Origin: Scalesia atractyloides
Taxonomy: Eukaryota; Streptophyta; Magnoliopsida; Asterales; Asteraceae
Assembly (NCBI GenBank): GCA_947069175.1
Contig: CAMTDV010000017.1
Span: 36,403,126-36,467,125 of the forward strand
Length of the DNA stretch: 64,000 nt
Direction: 5' to 3'
The position numbers and the translations under genes were made by a program. Below, piece by piece: positions 21,766-33,342 of this stretch (positions within the stretch are counted from its first letter, which is position 1; the number at the start of each line of letters is the position of its first letter). Below the pieces are notes generated by a model that saw only the letters and a list, made by a program, of their open reading frames with translations, was not told the DNA's origin and made no database searches.

Positions 21766-23198
21766 TGTAACAAATCTCCAAAACACCCCAAACCGAATCG
21801 AAACGAAGAACCGGACATGTAAAACGAGACTCGGCATGCAAAACGAGACAGTCCCACCTGGGTATCCCAAGCGCCACGCGCCAGAGACAGGTGTCTCTGT
21901 TGCGACGCGCGGGAGACCTCCAGGTGACATGTCACCATTTCACGCCATCTAACAACCCTACACTTGTGATAAGGCTGACCTAGCCTAGCTAGGTGTCTCA
22001 GGCGCCACACGAGGGAAGTCCAAGAATGTCGCGCGACGCGCGAGAGAAGCCATTTTCGGGTATAAATAGAGCAGCGTGGGACTGAAGTCTCTGCTCAAAA
22101 TCGAACGGAAAATTCGATCGTATACTCCCTCTATCACTGTTTCTCTGTGAACCCCCCCCAACCCCTAAACCTGCGAAGCGCTGCCCGCTGTAAGTATCTT
22201 AACCCCCGATCAATAATTCGTTACCCTAGCTGATTTAGAACCCACCAACGCATGTCAAGGCCCTGCCCGACTAAGCTCATTGAGGTTCTATCTTGTGTTG
22301 TATGGGCATCCTACCCGATTGATTTAGGACCCACCGACGCATGTCGAGGCTCTGCCTGACTAAGTTACGTCAGGATTCTGTCTCATGTTGTATGGCTAAA
22401 GTAACTTGGGTTAATTTACTAACACATGTGCATTATATGTTTTAAATAGAAATACCAGGAAGTAATCAGGAATTGTTACAAGGAAGCCTATAGGAATACC
22501 TAAGTTTCCAAGGCGAGTACATTCTCTTTTTGTAAATCTTTTTGTGAGTCAAAATGTGTTACCAAAACCTCAAATGTTTTAATTATGCTTAACAGTAGTT
22601 GAGTATATGTTTTCTACAATTACTACCGGTATGTTGGGGTTTTGTATACATTACTAGTCCACAGTCACAGGATTGTGACAGGAACTGTTACTGTTGGGTG
22701 ACAGGGCCCAAAGTAATATGACCGACAAGTCAGGTGTTGACAGTACTGAATGAGTAATTGTGTAGATATAAACATTGTAAATGCATATGCTCTCAATACT
22801 GTAAAATGTAAACACTTGTTTTGATTAAACTGGGATGCACTCGCAGTATTTCTTGCTGATAAAATGTTTTTAAAACGCGTTTCAGGTAACTTAATGTGAA
22901 GCTAATTGAAGCCAGCTGGAGAGCAATGAAGGCTTAGAAAAGTGGCTATAAAAGTTACCTAAATAAAAAGGAGTTTATGCTTTTCATAATTTGGGATTTA
23001 CCCCTCTACGCATGTATTGTAATCGAAACATGGGTTTTATCCCATTTGTTATTTATAAAAGTTTGGTGTTTTGAAACTCTGATAATATTTCCTTACTGCG
23101 ATCCTGATGTTTAATTTCCGCTGCCAAATTAATAAACACCGGTACCACTTGACTGGTTCACGGCTCCCGCTCCCGGGGTGGGGTCGGGGGTTGTGACA
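21766..23198 (+). repeat. 3' LTR of element D
   Basis: It starts TGTAACAAATCTCC after the polypurine tract (aaggtggggagga) and ends TTGTGACA, about 1.43 kb. TATAAATA is at 22,061-22,068. It contains a GC-rich stretch with acgcgc words (about 21,870-22,045) and an imperfect direct repeat of about 105 bp (22,226-22,392). It lacks the CAAGTTCG palindrome of LTR1-3. Confidence 0.85.
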
Positions 23199-24389
23199 AG
23201 AAGCCCCATTTTCACCTAATCCCGCCTCAAGCTTATAGAACAAAAGGAACGAATCATTCAACCCATTTCCTAACCGTTATATACCAAAATCAAGAGAATT
23301 TAACATCACATTTTTGTTTCACTTTTTTCCGTTCTTTCTTTTGAGCACTAGACTTTGCTTTACGTAACCCAGAGGCTTTCTCAACCAGAGTCACCATCCC
23401 CGAGAGCGACAATGTGAGCTTCGACACTTTTTGCAATTTTATTTAACTTAACCTAGAGGCAATCTAAGTCAAAGTCACCATCCCCAACAAAGATTACATA
23501 GGCCTCATCTTTTATTTCCATCTAGCTTATTTATTATATTTTTTCATGATAAAAAATTCTAACAATCTTAGCTTATAACGGCATTTCTTATACTATTATT
23601 GGCGGTTTCGGCTATCTACTTTTCCTAGATGAGTACCCACTAGGAAACTAACATTTAAGGTATATTAATATCAAAGGAACCTAGAAACCGGATCGGGCCT
23701 ACTCACATATCCCAAATTAGACACAAGTTCACTTTACTCATATTATTATTATTATTTTAAACTCGAACACACCCGAATTTACTATCATTTTTTGTTTCTA
23801 TTTTGCAAACTTCTTAAAACGAAGGACATTTTCTATTTTTTCATGTTTTTGTATTTTTCAAAATTTTTTGACTAACTAACGACCAAACTAACTAACTTAA
23901 CTCTACGACTCATATTTACAACTATGTATCACATCCCCACACTTAAGATGTGCATCGTCCCTAATGCAAGAACGAGAATACGACTGAAGACTAACTAAAC
24001 GACTACAAATAATAAAAACTAAATAAAATATACAAACTATACAAGTGAAACAACTTAGCTGATATACGACACTGTCAATGTGCCAGTCAATTCCACATAT
24101 GCCCTCAAATCCGAACACGCTCAGCAAACAATTCCTAACTCTCACACGCGAATGGAAGCGGCAAAAATTCACCATACCTATCAAATCAGAATAAACATAC
24201 CAAACATAACATATATAGATAAAAAGTGTCCAAACTGTTAACCACAAACAACCATCCACCCTAAACCTACCAACCGATCAAAAGTATTCATAATATAGAA
24301 GTACAGACCAGAATAAAGATAAAAACAACATAAAAATAAAATAAAGTAAAAGATACCTCATTCAGCTCCAGCTGCTTTCCATCCCCACA
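23199..24389 (-). other. 3' spacer of element E
   Basis: About 1.2 kb downstream of ORF1 with no supported coding frame. A GTGTGGGGATGTGATAC motif (minus strand, around 23,927-23,943) resembles an Athila polypurine tract, but no matching LTR copy is found beyond it, so I do not call an LTR here. Confidence 0.45.
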
Positions 24390-25890
24390 CTAATTTTCAT
24401 CCTCATCACTCTCTTCTTCCTCCATCTCCTCGTCATCACTGTCATCATCACCACCCTGTCCATACACCTGAAACTCTGGTGTGGGATCAACATACCCAAA
24501 CTGGCCTGAACTTTGACCACCCTGCTGACCTGAACCACTCTCACCAAACGGATCAACCGGCGGAGGCATCAGAAACTGCACCGGATCCACATACGGCTGG
24601 AAAAAATCTGGAACGTTCATGCTCATGCGACCCATCATGTACCTGATCGGATTGTCCTGCCGATCCTGCCTATAGTCAATCCTACCAAAACCCTGATCCA
24701 TACGGTCATAAAGTGATGCTAAGGTGAGCGGATCAGGTGGTGCTTGTCTCCTAGGATACTGAGGTGCCGGAATCCTCTGTCGCTGACGAGATCTCTGTCT
24801 AATTGTAGAATAATTCCCTTGCAAAACGTCATTAGCCGGGTGTCCCTCTGGTGGCATAAGTTGCGGTCCCTGTCTATGCTCATCCCATGTATTGGGCTCA
24901 GTCAAAGTGAGTATACCTGCAAGCTAAAGATCCTTAATCTCAAAATGATTTGAAGCCGAACCTACATGCAAACTTTGTGGCCTATACTTTTCGAACACCT
25001 TCAAGTTCTCCACTAGCCTAGTAATGCATGGACCCATGTCAAGAGCAGCCTGATGACCTCCCCTACACGCACGATTAAACGACCATGCTAAAACACTAGC
25101 CATGTTCATGTTTCGGCCCTCGACCAAACACATGAGAATAAACAGATCGATCCACTTTGCCTTATTTTCACCTGACTTTCTACCAACCAGAGTGGTATAG
25201 AACACTTTCAACACATACCTGTAAATCGGGTCTCGAACAGATGATATCAAATTAGTCTTGGCAAATGGTACGATCAGCAATAGTACCCCAGAATCTAGCT
25301 AACTCTCGGCTATCAAAACAAAACTCCCTATGATTCACATATACACCCCTCATCTCAGTCAAAAACTCTGGCGTAACTACCTCCTCAGCTGTATAGAAAC
25401 CACTAGCCACGGTAAACTGTGGGATGGACATCTCATGAACCATCCTCCCTAAACCGAATGAAACGACGTCATCCTCAGCAAAAGCACCTTCCTTGTGCTG
25501 ATACGTATAATGAAACTCAACCACAAGCTCATCATATTGCGTCCAGTGACAATCAGCCATAGCTCGCACTTTACCCGCTAACAACTGCTCAACTCTATCT
25601 CGAACACCCATCTGAGCTAACCACTCCCAATCTATCGTCCGATGCTCAAAAATTTCAGTATTAATGATTTTATAAAGCTTCATCCACTCCTTGGTGTTAA
25701 CCTCAAACTGTAGAAGCGGATGCTCTCTCCTTAGTGGAATTCGGGCTAAATTCAACCGCTCTTGACCCTCATACCGAATACGTCTACGTCTATGGTCTGG
25801 AGCGGGTTGCTACTGGGATGGGTCTCCTCCGCGACGTCCTACCGGTCCTCTATGTCTTTTGGCCCCACTCGAACTACCTTCACCTGACAT
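24390..25890 (-). pseudogene. Athila ORF1-type protein (position of env-like ORF)
   Basis: This ORF lies downstream of pol in Athila elements and is of unproven function; it is sometimes called env-like. The start is ATG at 25,888-25,890 (MSGEGSSSGAKRHRG). Readable blocks are EWMKLYKIINTEIFEH, EEVVTPEFLTEM, RDPIYRYVLKVFYTTLVG and GRNMNMASVLAWSF. The C-terminus is proline- and Gln-rich and ends in a Glu/Asp run. Defects are a TAG in the N-terminal part (about 25,812), a frameshift near 25,265 and an in-frame TAG near 24,926. About 500 codons in all. No clear signal peptide or membrane span is seen in the readable parts. Confidence 0.75.
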
Positions 25891-27292
25891 ATCTACAAAA
25901 ATAATGTCTAAACAAGGAGAAACAAGCAGAAAGTCAGAAATCACAAACCATTTTTGGTCTTTTAATTTTTTTTTTTGTAATTTAGAAAGTTTTTATAAAA
26001 CTGGAACAACCATATAGCATTACATTCGCGGTTGAAACGGAAAAAGTGGGTTACCGTTTACAAAAAGCATAAGTTATAAGCGACTTCGCCCGAATGGAGA
26101 TTGAGTACGAGCGAAGTGTTATATACATGTACGTGCATATAAGCAAACCCAAGACCAAAACTATAAGTACTAAAACGATTAAAGGTACAAGACTCAATGT
26201 ACACTACCCCCTCCCGGCACTTTAGCTGTCCCAATTAAGAGCCAACTACCTACCAAACCGGACATTGAGTCCAAACTTGCGTAAAGATTGACACTTTAGC
26301 GTGCAAAACCTATTTAAGTCAAAAAATTCTGCCTAGTGAAAGGTAGTTTTAACCGGTTAAATTCAAAACGCAAGTTCGGATCTTTCATGAAAATATAGCA
26401 TAAACAATTTGTCCACTAGTCATAAACAACCCAAACCAAGCCTCCCGCAACCATTAAACATTAAGTTAAACTAAGACTCCAAACTGACCTGACATAAACC
26501 AACACCTAAACATGCGAAACTAACCTCAAATCTAACTAATAAACGACTAATATACAGAATATAACAAGAAGCATATCGGATTCGTGAAGAATGAGACAAA
26601 AATTTCAACTTTTTAGGTCTAAAGAGTGAAGCCAGTGTTTTGGTGGATTCTGCAATGAAACGAGTGGAATTGATGGTGAATAAGGATAGGGAAGTGAAAT
26701 GGATGATGTGGGTTGAAAGTGGGAGGAGAATGGTGTAGTTTGGTGGTGGTAATGGCAGAAAATGGTGGTTTTCACCGGTGGTTCGCGTTTTAGGGTTTGA
26801 GTGTGATTTTTGGAATAAAGGGAAAGTGTAAGCTTTAAACCGGACCTAGGGGCGTCTCGCTACGCGACGGGAAAACTTGTGGACCTTCCCGTGACGTCTA
26901 GGGTCGGTTCAATTTAGGTTGTGGTTCAAAATGGCGTCGCGCTACGCGTAGCCCCTAAGTTAGGGATTTGGACTAAGGGGCTAGACGCTATGCGTAGGCC
27001 ACCATATGTTGACCTACGCGCGACCACAAGGGCTGTTTTTCACAGAAAGTTTCGAGTTTTGTAGCCTTTCATGCCTTAGAAAAAATTTGGAACTTAACCA
27101 AACCTCCCAAAATCCATTGTCAAAAATTTTCTAACACTGGGACTTACCTGGAACTCCGTTTTCTCGTCAATAGCTCTTCATTTGGTAATGAATTCATGCA
27201 AAAGACTCAAAACAAAAAAAAAAACAAAGACCGATACTCCACAAAACTATCGGCAGCTATGAAAAGACTCAAAAATGACTAGAATACAAACT
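25891..27292 (-). other. pol-ORF1 spacer of element E, unit 1
   Basis: About 1.4 kb without coding evidence. Near 26,860-27,030 it has a cluster of GC-rich words around ctacgcg (for example gcgctacgcgtagcccc) that recur in this element's LTR at 35,825-35,940. Confidence 0.6.
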
Positions 27293-27856
27293 AGGGGTGT
27301 GCACGGTTCGGTTCGGTTATGAGCATTATCCGTAACCATAACTGAAGTCAACGGTTAATCGGTTTGGTTAATTTGGTTAATTTGTCGGTTTACGGTTCGG
27401 TTCAGTTAATTTTCGGTTAATAACCAATTCAAACAAGGGCTAATTTTTTTTCTTAGAAATACATGTAATGGAGGTATAAATACATGAAATAGATCTATAA
27501 ATACATGAAATGGACGTAAAAATAAATGAAATGGAGGTACAAATGCATGAAATAGATGTTAAAATACATGATATGGATGTATAAATAAATAAAATGAAGG
27601 TATAAATAAATGAAATGGATGTATTATTACATGAAATGAAAGTATACAACATGAAATACGTGAAGTAGAGGTATAAAAGCTAGAAATATATAAAAAAATA
27701 AATTGTTCGGTTCGGTTCGGTTAATTTCGGTTAACCGATGGTAAAAATATTATCCATTAACCGACTTTCGGTTAATTCGGTTTCGCTTAATTTCGGTTCG
27801 GTTTTGTCGGTTTTCGGTTTGGTTTCAGTTAGCGGTTCGGTTATTGCACACACAAA
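27293..27856. mobile_element. small non-autonomous DNA element, unit 1 copy
   Basis: The ends are aggggtgtgcacggttcgg and, inverted, tgtgtgtgcaataaccg, an imperfect terminal inverted repeat. The body is rich in ggttcggtt words and contains a 21-bp minisatellite. The same insert lies in unit 2, so it predates the duplication. It may be hAT-like, but no clean target duplication is visible. Confidence 0.5.
27460..27670. repeat. 21-bp minisatellite, about nine units
   Basis: The unit is close to tacatgaaatggatgtataaa. A period of 21 keeps the minus strand open, giving heptapeptide repeats like FIYTSIS. That frame is a by-product of the repeat, not a gene. Confidence 0.85.
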
Positions 27857-27889
27857 AGGTACACACTATACACATAAGATTTCCCTTAA

Positions 27890-28445
27890 TGCTCTAAACG
27901 GTGATGCTAGGTGGGATTTCGAGAGGAGTTTCCTAGTCATCGGTGGTATCAATAGGCCCTCCTAAATAATGTTTCAACCTATGGATGTTTACTTTCCAAG
28001 TACCTCCGTCGGCTTCATCTAACAACTCTATGGTGCCATACAGAAACACTTCTTTCACCAAGTATGGTCCCACCCACTTTGATTTCAACTTTACGGCAAT
28101 CAAATTCAACCTTAAATTGTATAAAATTACCTTGTCGCTGACCTTAAACTCTTTAACCTCCTCAACCTCCTATCATGCAATGCCTTTGTTTTCTCCTTAA
28201 TACTCAAAGAACGTTCATACGCGGCATCCCTAAGTGCTTCTAACTCATGAATTTGGAAGTATCATTTCCTAGCGGCTTTGGTAAGATCTAGATTGGCGGT
28301 TTTAAGAGCCCAAAGCACTCGGTGCTCTATTCAATGGGAAGATGGCAAGCTTTGCCATAGACGATCATGAAAGGAGTAGTCCCTAAAGGTGTCTTGTAGG
28401 CGTTTCGAAATGCCCACAATGCGTCATCCAGCTTATCCAAACTAT
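27890..28445 (-). pseudogene. integrase C-terminal fragment, unit 1
   Basis: The minus strand reads LDDALWAFRNAYKTPLGTT, then FMIVYGKACHL, and further on the block ending HYLGGPIDTTDD. This is the tail of a Ty3/gypsy integrase. It joins gag directly at about 28,445, so protease, RT, RNase H and the integrase core are gone. Confidence 0.75.
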
Positions 28446-29154
28446 AGTTAGTGTTATTTTTATTACGTCAATTCGAACTATAGTTAGTGTTATTTTTATT
28501 AAAAGGGTTCGTTGGGCCGCGATTTTGACCTATGATGTAATCAACTTGCTCCTTAGTGAGCGTAGGACATTCTATGGTATCGTGACCCCCTCTACACACC
28601 TCACACCTATCTACCTTAGCTCTCCACTCTTGCATTTCTTTGGTCATCTCTCTCCTAGGGTTTTCTAATGCAGCAGCTACCGTGGTTTCTAAGCCAACTT
28701 GGTGTACTCCTCGACCGGCCGAGGTAGTGCTAGATACATGAATGGAATTCCTAATGGTAGCACGATAATCGGTGTCAGAATGAGCGAAGTTATCAAAAAG
28801 GTCATTGCAATCGGCTACAGATTTCTTACCCATGAGTTATCCTCCCGTAGAAGTGTCAAATTGGGCTCGGGTATCAGGGGTGAGACCGTTGTAGAACTTT
28901 TCTACAAGTGCCCAGTCAGACAACCCATGTTGAGAGCAACAAGACACTAAGGTTTGGAAACGCTTCCATGCTAAGTGGTAGGGTTCGTCAGGCTCTATCT
29001 GGAACGAATGGATCTGATCGCGAAGGCGAGAAGCTTTTGCGGGTGGAAAGTACTTTTTGAGAAAAGCTCTCGAAGGCCGGCCCAGGTGGTGAAGGTACCT
29101 GCCGACTGTGACTCGAGCCAATTGGCGGCTCGACCTGCTAGGGAGAAGGGGAAG
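28446..29154 (-). pseudogene. gag 3' half, unit 1
   Basis: Reads RAANWLESQSAGTFTTWAGL, FYNGLTPDTRAQFDTSTGG and MGKKSVAECNDLF-like sequence (here ADCNDLF). A CCHC-like knuckle follows (CEVCRGGHDTIEC). A TGG-to-TGA change near 28,468 stops the frame in the 36-bp minisatellite, which has two units here. The N-terminal half of gag is missing because the duplication starts inside it. Confidence 0.8.
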
Positions 29155-29162
29155 ACAAAAAA
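29155..29162. other. duplication junction in element E
   Basis: Gag sequence ends at ...gaaggggaag (29,154) and ORF1 sequence resumes at ttcagtatt (29,163). The eight bases acaaaaaa between are A-rich filler or slipped sequence. In unit 2 the gag sequence continues past this point (32,680), so this is a novel joint. Confidence 0.7.
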
Positions 29163-29400
29163 TTCAGTATTAATGATTTTATAAAGCTTCATCCACTCCT
29201 TGGTGTTAACCTCAAACTGTAGAAGCGGATGCTATCTCCTTAGTGGAATTCGGGCTAAATTCACCGCTCTTGACCCTCATACCGAATACGTCTACGTCTA
29301 TGGTCTGGAGAGGGTTGCTGCTGGGATGGGTCTCCTCCGCGACGTCCTACCGGTCCTCTATGTCTTTTGGCCCCACTCGAACTACCTTCACCTGACATAT

Positions 29401-30794
29401 CTACAAAAATAATGTCTAAACAAGGATAAACAAGCAGAAAGTCAGAAATCACAAACCATTTTTGGTCTTTTTAATTTTTTTTGTAATTTAGAAAGTTTTT
29501 ATAAAACTGGAACAACCATATAGCATTACATTCGCGGTTGAAACGGAAAAAGTGGGTTACCGTTTACAAAAAGCATAAGTTATAAGCGACTTCGCCCGAA
29601 TAGAGATTGAGTATGAGCGAAGTGTTTTATACGTGTACGTGCATATAAGCAAACCCAAGACCAACAACTATAAGTACTAAAACGATTAAAGGTACAAGAC
29701 TCAATGTACACTACCCCCTCCCGGCACTTTAGTTGTCCCAATTAAGAGCCAACTACCTACCAAACCGGACATTGAGTCCAAACTTGCGTAAAGATTGACA
29801 CTTTAGTGTGCAAAACCTATTAAGTCAAAAAATTCCGCCTAGTGAAAGGAAGTTTTAACCGGTTAAATTCAAAATGCAAGTTCGGATCTTTCATGAAAAT
29901 ATAGCATAAACAATCTGTCCACTAGTCATAAACAACCCAAACCAAGCCTCCCGCAACCATTAAACATTAAGTTAAACTAAGACTCCAAACTGACCTGACA
30001 TAAACCAACACCTAAACATGCGAAACTAACCTCAAATCTAACTAATAAACGACTAATATACAGAATATAACAAGAAACATATCGGATTCGTGAAGAATGA
30101 GACAAAAATATCAACTTTTTAGGTCTAAAGAGTGAAGCCCGTGTTTTGGTGGATTTTGCGGTGAAACGAGTGGAATTGATGGTGAATAAGGATAGGGAAG
30201 TGAAATGGATGATGTGGGTTGAAAGTGGGAGGAGAATGGTGTAGTTTGGTGGTGGTAATGGCAGAAAATGGTGGTTTTCACCGGTGGTTCGCGTTTTAGG
30301 GTTTGAGTGTGATTTTTGGAAGAAAGGGAAAGTGTAAGCTTTAAACCGGACCTAGGGCGTCTTGCTACGCGATGGGAAAACTTGTGGACCTTCCCGTGAC
30401 GTCTAGGGTCGGTTCAATTTAGGCTGTGGTTCAAAATGGCGTCGCGCTACGCGTAGCCCCTAAGTTAGGGATTTGGACTAAGGGGCTAGACGCTACACGT
30501 AGGCCACCATATGTTGACCTACGCGCGACGCCAAGGGCTGTTTTTCACAGAAAGTTTGGAGTTTTGAAGCCTTTCATGCCTTAGAAAAAATTTGGAACTT
30601 AACCAAACCTCCCAAAATCCATTGTCAAAAATTTTCTAACACTGGGACTTATCTGGAACTCCGTTTTCTCGTCAATAGCTCTTCATTTGGTAATGAATTC
30701 ATGCAAAAGACTCAAAACAAAAAAAACAAAGGCCGATACTCCACAAAACTATCGGCAGCTATGAAAAGACTCAAAAATGACTAGAATACAAACT
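29401..30794 (-). other. pol-ORF1 spacer of element E, unit 2
   Basis: Collinear with 25,891-27,292, including the ctacgcg cluster (30,355-30,535). No coding evidence. Confidence 0.6.
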
Positions 30795-31346
30795 AGGGGT
30801 GTGCACGGTTCGGTTCGGTTATGAGCATTATCCGTAACCGTAACCGAAGTCATCGGTTAATCGGTTTGGTTAATTTGGTTAACTTGTCGGTTTACGGTTC
30901 GGTTCGGTTAATAACCAATTCAAACAAGGGCTAATTTTTTTTCTTAGAAATATATGTAATGGAGGTATAAATACATGAAATAGATCTATTAATACATGAA
31001 ATGGACGCATAAATAAATGAAATGGAGTTACAAATGCATGAAATAGATGTTAAAATACATGATATGGATGTATAAATAAATAAAATGAAGGTATAAATAA
31101 ATGAAATGGATGTATTATTACATGAAATGAAAGTATAAAACATGAAATACATGAAGTAGAGGTATAAAAGCTAGAAATATATAAAAAAATAAATTGTTCG
31201 GTTCGGTTCGGTTAATTTCGGTTAACCGATGGTAAAAAAATTATCCATTAACCGACTTTCGGTTAATTCGGTTTCGCTTAATTTCGGTTCGGTTTTGTCG
31301 GTTTTCGGTTTAATTTCGGTTAGCGGGTCGGTTATTGCACACACAA
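30795..31346. mobile_element. small non-autonomous DNA element, unit 2 copy
   Basis: Same insert and position as in unit 1, with the 21-bp minisatellite at about 30,951-31,160 and a shortened ggttcggtt region near 30,900. Confidence 0.5.
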
Positions 31347-31374
31347 AAGGTACACACTATACACATAAGATTTC

Positions 31375-31945
31375 CCTTAATGCTCTAAACGGTGATGCTA
31401 GGTGGGATTTCGAGAGGAGTTTCCTAGTCATCGGTGGTATCAATAGGCCCTCCTAAATAATGTTTCAACCTATGGATGTTTACTTTCCAAGTACCTCCAT
31501 CGGCTTCATCTAACAACTCTATGGTGCCATACAGAAACACTTCTTTCACCAAGTATGGTCCCACCCACTTTGATTTCAACTTTACGGCAATCAAATTCAA
31601 CCTTAAATTGTATAAAATTACCTTGTCGCTGACCTTAAACTCTTTAAACTCCTCAACCTCCTATCATGCAATACCTTTGTTTTCTCCTTAATACTCCAAG
31701 AACGTTCATACGCGGCATCCCTAAGTGCTTCTAACTCATGAATTTGGAAGTATCGTTTCCTAGAGGCTTTGATAAGATCTAGATTGGCGGTTTTAAGAGC
31801 CCAAAGCACTCGGTGCTCTATTCAATGAGAAGATGGCAAGCTTTGCCATAGACGATCATGAAAGGAGTAGTCCCTAAAGGTGTCTTGTAGGCGTTTCGAA
31901 ATGCCCACAATGCATCATCCAGCTTATCCAAACTATAGTTAGTGT
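31375..31945 (-). pseudogene. integrase C-terminal fragment, unit 2
   Basis: Reads LDDALWAFRNAYKTPLGTT and ALWALKTANLDLIKASRK, followed by IHELEALRDAAYERSW. The fusion to gag is open here: one frame (31,818-32,360) runs from gag through the minisatellite into the integrase piece. Confidence 0.8.
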
Positions 31946-32032
31946 TATTTTTATTACGCCAATTCGAACTATAGTTAGTGTTATTTTTATTACGCCAATT
32001 CGAACTATAGTTAGTGTTATTTTTATTAAAAG
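31925..32032 (-). repeat. 36-bp minisatellite at the gag-integrase junction, three units
   Basis: The unit encodes roughly NNTNYSSNWRNK on the minus strand. Unit 1 of the large duplication has two copies (28,441-28,500), this one has three, so the array changed length after the duplication. Confidence 0.9.
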
Positions 32033-33156
32033 GGTTCGTTGGGCCGCGATTTTGACCTATGATGTAATCAACTTGCTCCTTAGTGAGCGTAGGACATTCT
32101 ATGGTATCGTGACCCCCTCTACACACCTCACACCTATCTACCTTAGCTCTCAACTCTTGCATTTCTTTGGTCATCTCTCTCCTAGGGTTTTCTAATGCAG
32201 CAGCTACCGTTGTTTCTAAGCCAACTTGGTGTACTCCTCGATCGGCCGAGGTAGTGCAAGATACATGAATGGAATTCCTAATGGTAGCACGATAATCGGT
32301 TTCAGAATGAGCGAAGTTATCAAAAAGGTCATTGCACTCGGCTACAGATTTCTTACCCATGAGTTATCCTCCCGTAGAAGTGTCAAATTGGGCTCGGGTA
32401 TCAGGGGTGAGACCGTTGTAGAACTTTTCTACAAGTGCCCAGTCAGACAACCCATGTTAAGAGCAACAAGACACTAAGGTTTGGAAACGCTCCCATGCTA
32501 AGTGGTAGGGTTCGTCAGGCTCCATCTGGAACGAATGGATCTGATCGCGAAAGCGAGAAGCTTTAGCGGGTGGAAAGTACTTTTGAGAAAAGCTCTCGAA
32601 GGCCGGCCCAGGTGGTGAAGGTACCTGCCGACTGTGAATCGAGCCAATTGGCGGCTCGACCTGCTAGGGAGAAGGGGAAGGCTGAAGAAAGCGAGTGTCG
32701 TTCCTGGCACCTTCAAGGTTGAAAGTGCTACAGATGCGGGTAAGGTGGTTGATATGAGCTGGCGCATCCTCATCATCACGACCGTGGAATTGGTATGAGT
32801 TAGTGATAGTGGTCATGATGTATGATGGGATTTGCCACGATTTTTCATTGGTGATTGGTGGAATGGTGATGGGTGAGTTCGCACCGGTGAAGCCGGTAGT
32901 TGCTTGTTGGTAAACTGTTTGATTGTTGGCCATTTGGAAAACGAGTGGTGGGCTTTGAGGATGGGAAGGTGGTGGGGGAGTTATGGGGTGACGACTTCGG
33001 TGTGAAGTCAAAGTTTGGTGGTTTAGATTAGTGGGTAGAATCAGAAGGGGCAGAAGATGAAGAGGAAGAAGAACTTACCTTAAGTGTAGAAGAGGAGAAG
33101 GAAGACTTGTCCGTTGGTGGCTTCGGCGGCGGTCCATGAGATCTTGTATGGGGCAT
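32033..33156 (-). pseudogene. gag of element E (5' part and unit 2 3' half)
   Basis: The start is ATG at 33,154-33,156 (MPHTRSHGPPPKPP). A Ser-rich stretch ends in a stop near 33,028. The gag core resumes in another frame (SWQIPSYIMTTITNSYQFHG, HINHLTRICSTFNLEGARND). Frameshifts near 32,680 and 32,580 separate this from LAGRAANWLE-type and later sequence. The zinc knuckle CEVCRGGHDTIEC is intact. Not functional. Confidence 0.8.
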
Positions 33157-33318
33157 CCACTGCAAAAACCAACAATAAACAAGTAAGAAGACTCTAAAGA
33201 TTGACTCGACAAAAAATAAATAAATAGGACTATTTAGACTCCTAGGACTTAAACACAAGTAGCATGTATAAGATGTCAGTTAAGTCCAAATAAAGTAATC
33301 ACCGCAATTGCCAAAGAG

Positions 33319-33337
33319 TCCCCGACAACGGTGCCAA
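33319..33337 (-). other. primer-binding site of element E (tRNA-Asp type)
   Basis: The minus strand reads TTGGCACCGTTGTCGGGGA, 5 bp from the LTR end. This resembles the site complementary to tRNA-Asp used by Athila and some Tat elements. Confidence 0.75.
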
Positions 33338-33342
33338 AAACC

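Larger units (their letters stand above)
25654..29154 (-). repeat. tandem duplication of element E, unit 1
   Basis: Holds the ORF1 start, spacer, a small mobile element, an integrase fragment and the gag 3' half. It aligns with 29,163-32,680 at a near-constant offset of about 3.51-3.53 kb. The two units differ by scattered base changes and small indels. Confidence 0.9.
29163..32680 (-). repeat. tandem duplication of element E, unit 2
   Basis: Second copy of the segment described for 25,654-29,154. It contains the ORF1 N-terminus only (29,163-29,400; MSGEGSSSGAKRHRG). That N-terminus lacks the TAG of unit 1 but has a 1-bp loss near 29,263. Confidence 0.9.

Noticed and set aside
21585..22010. 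141-codon minus-strand ORF across the D integrase end and LTR
   Set aside because: It crosses an integrase/LTR boundary and has no recognisable domain.
23199..23933. A 3' LTR of element E starting at TGTGATACATAG
   Set aside because: No matching sequence is found in the 5' LTR at 33,343-36,087, so this is better read as 3' spacer.
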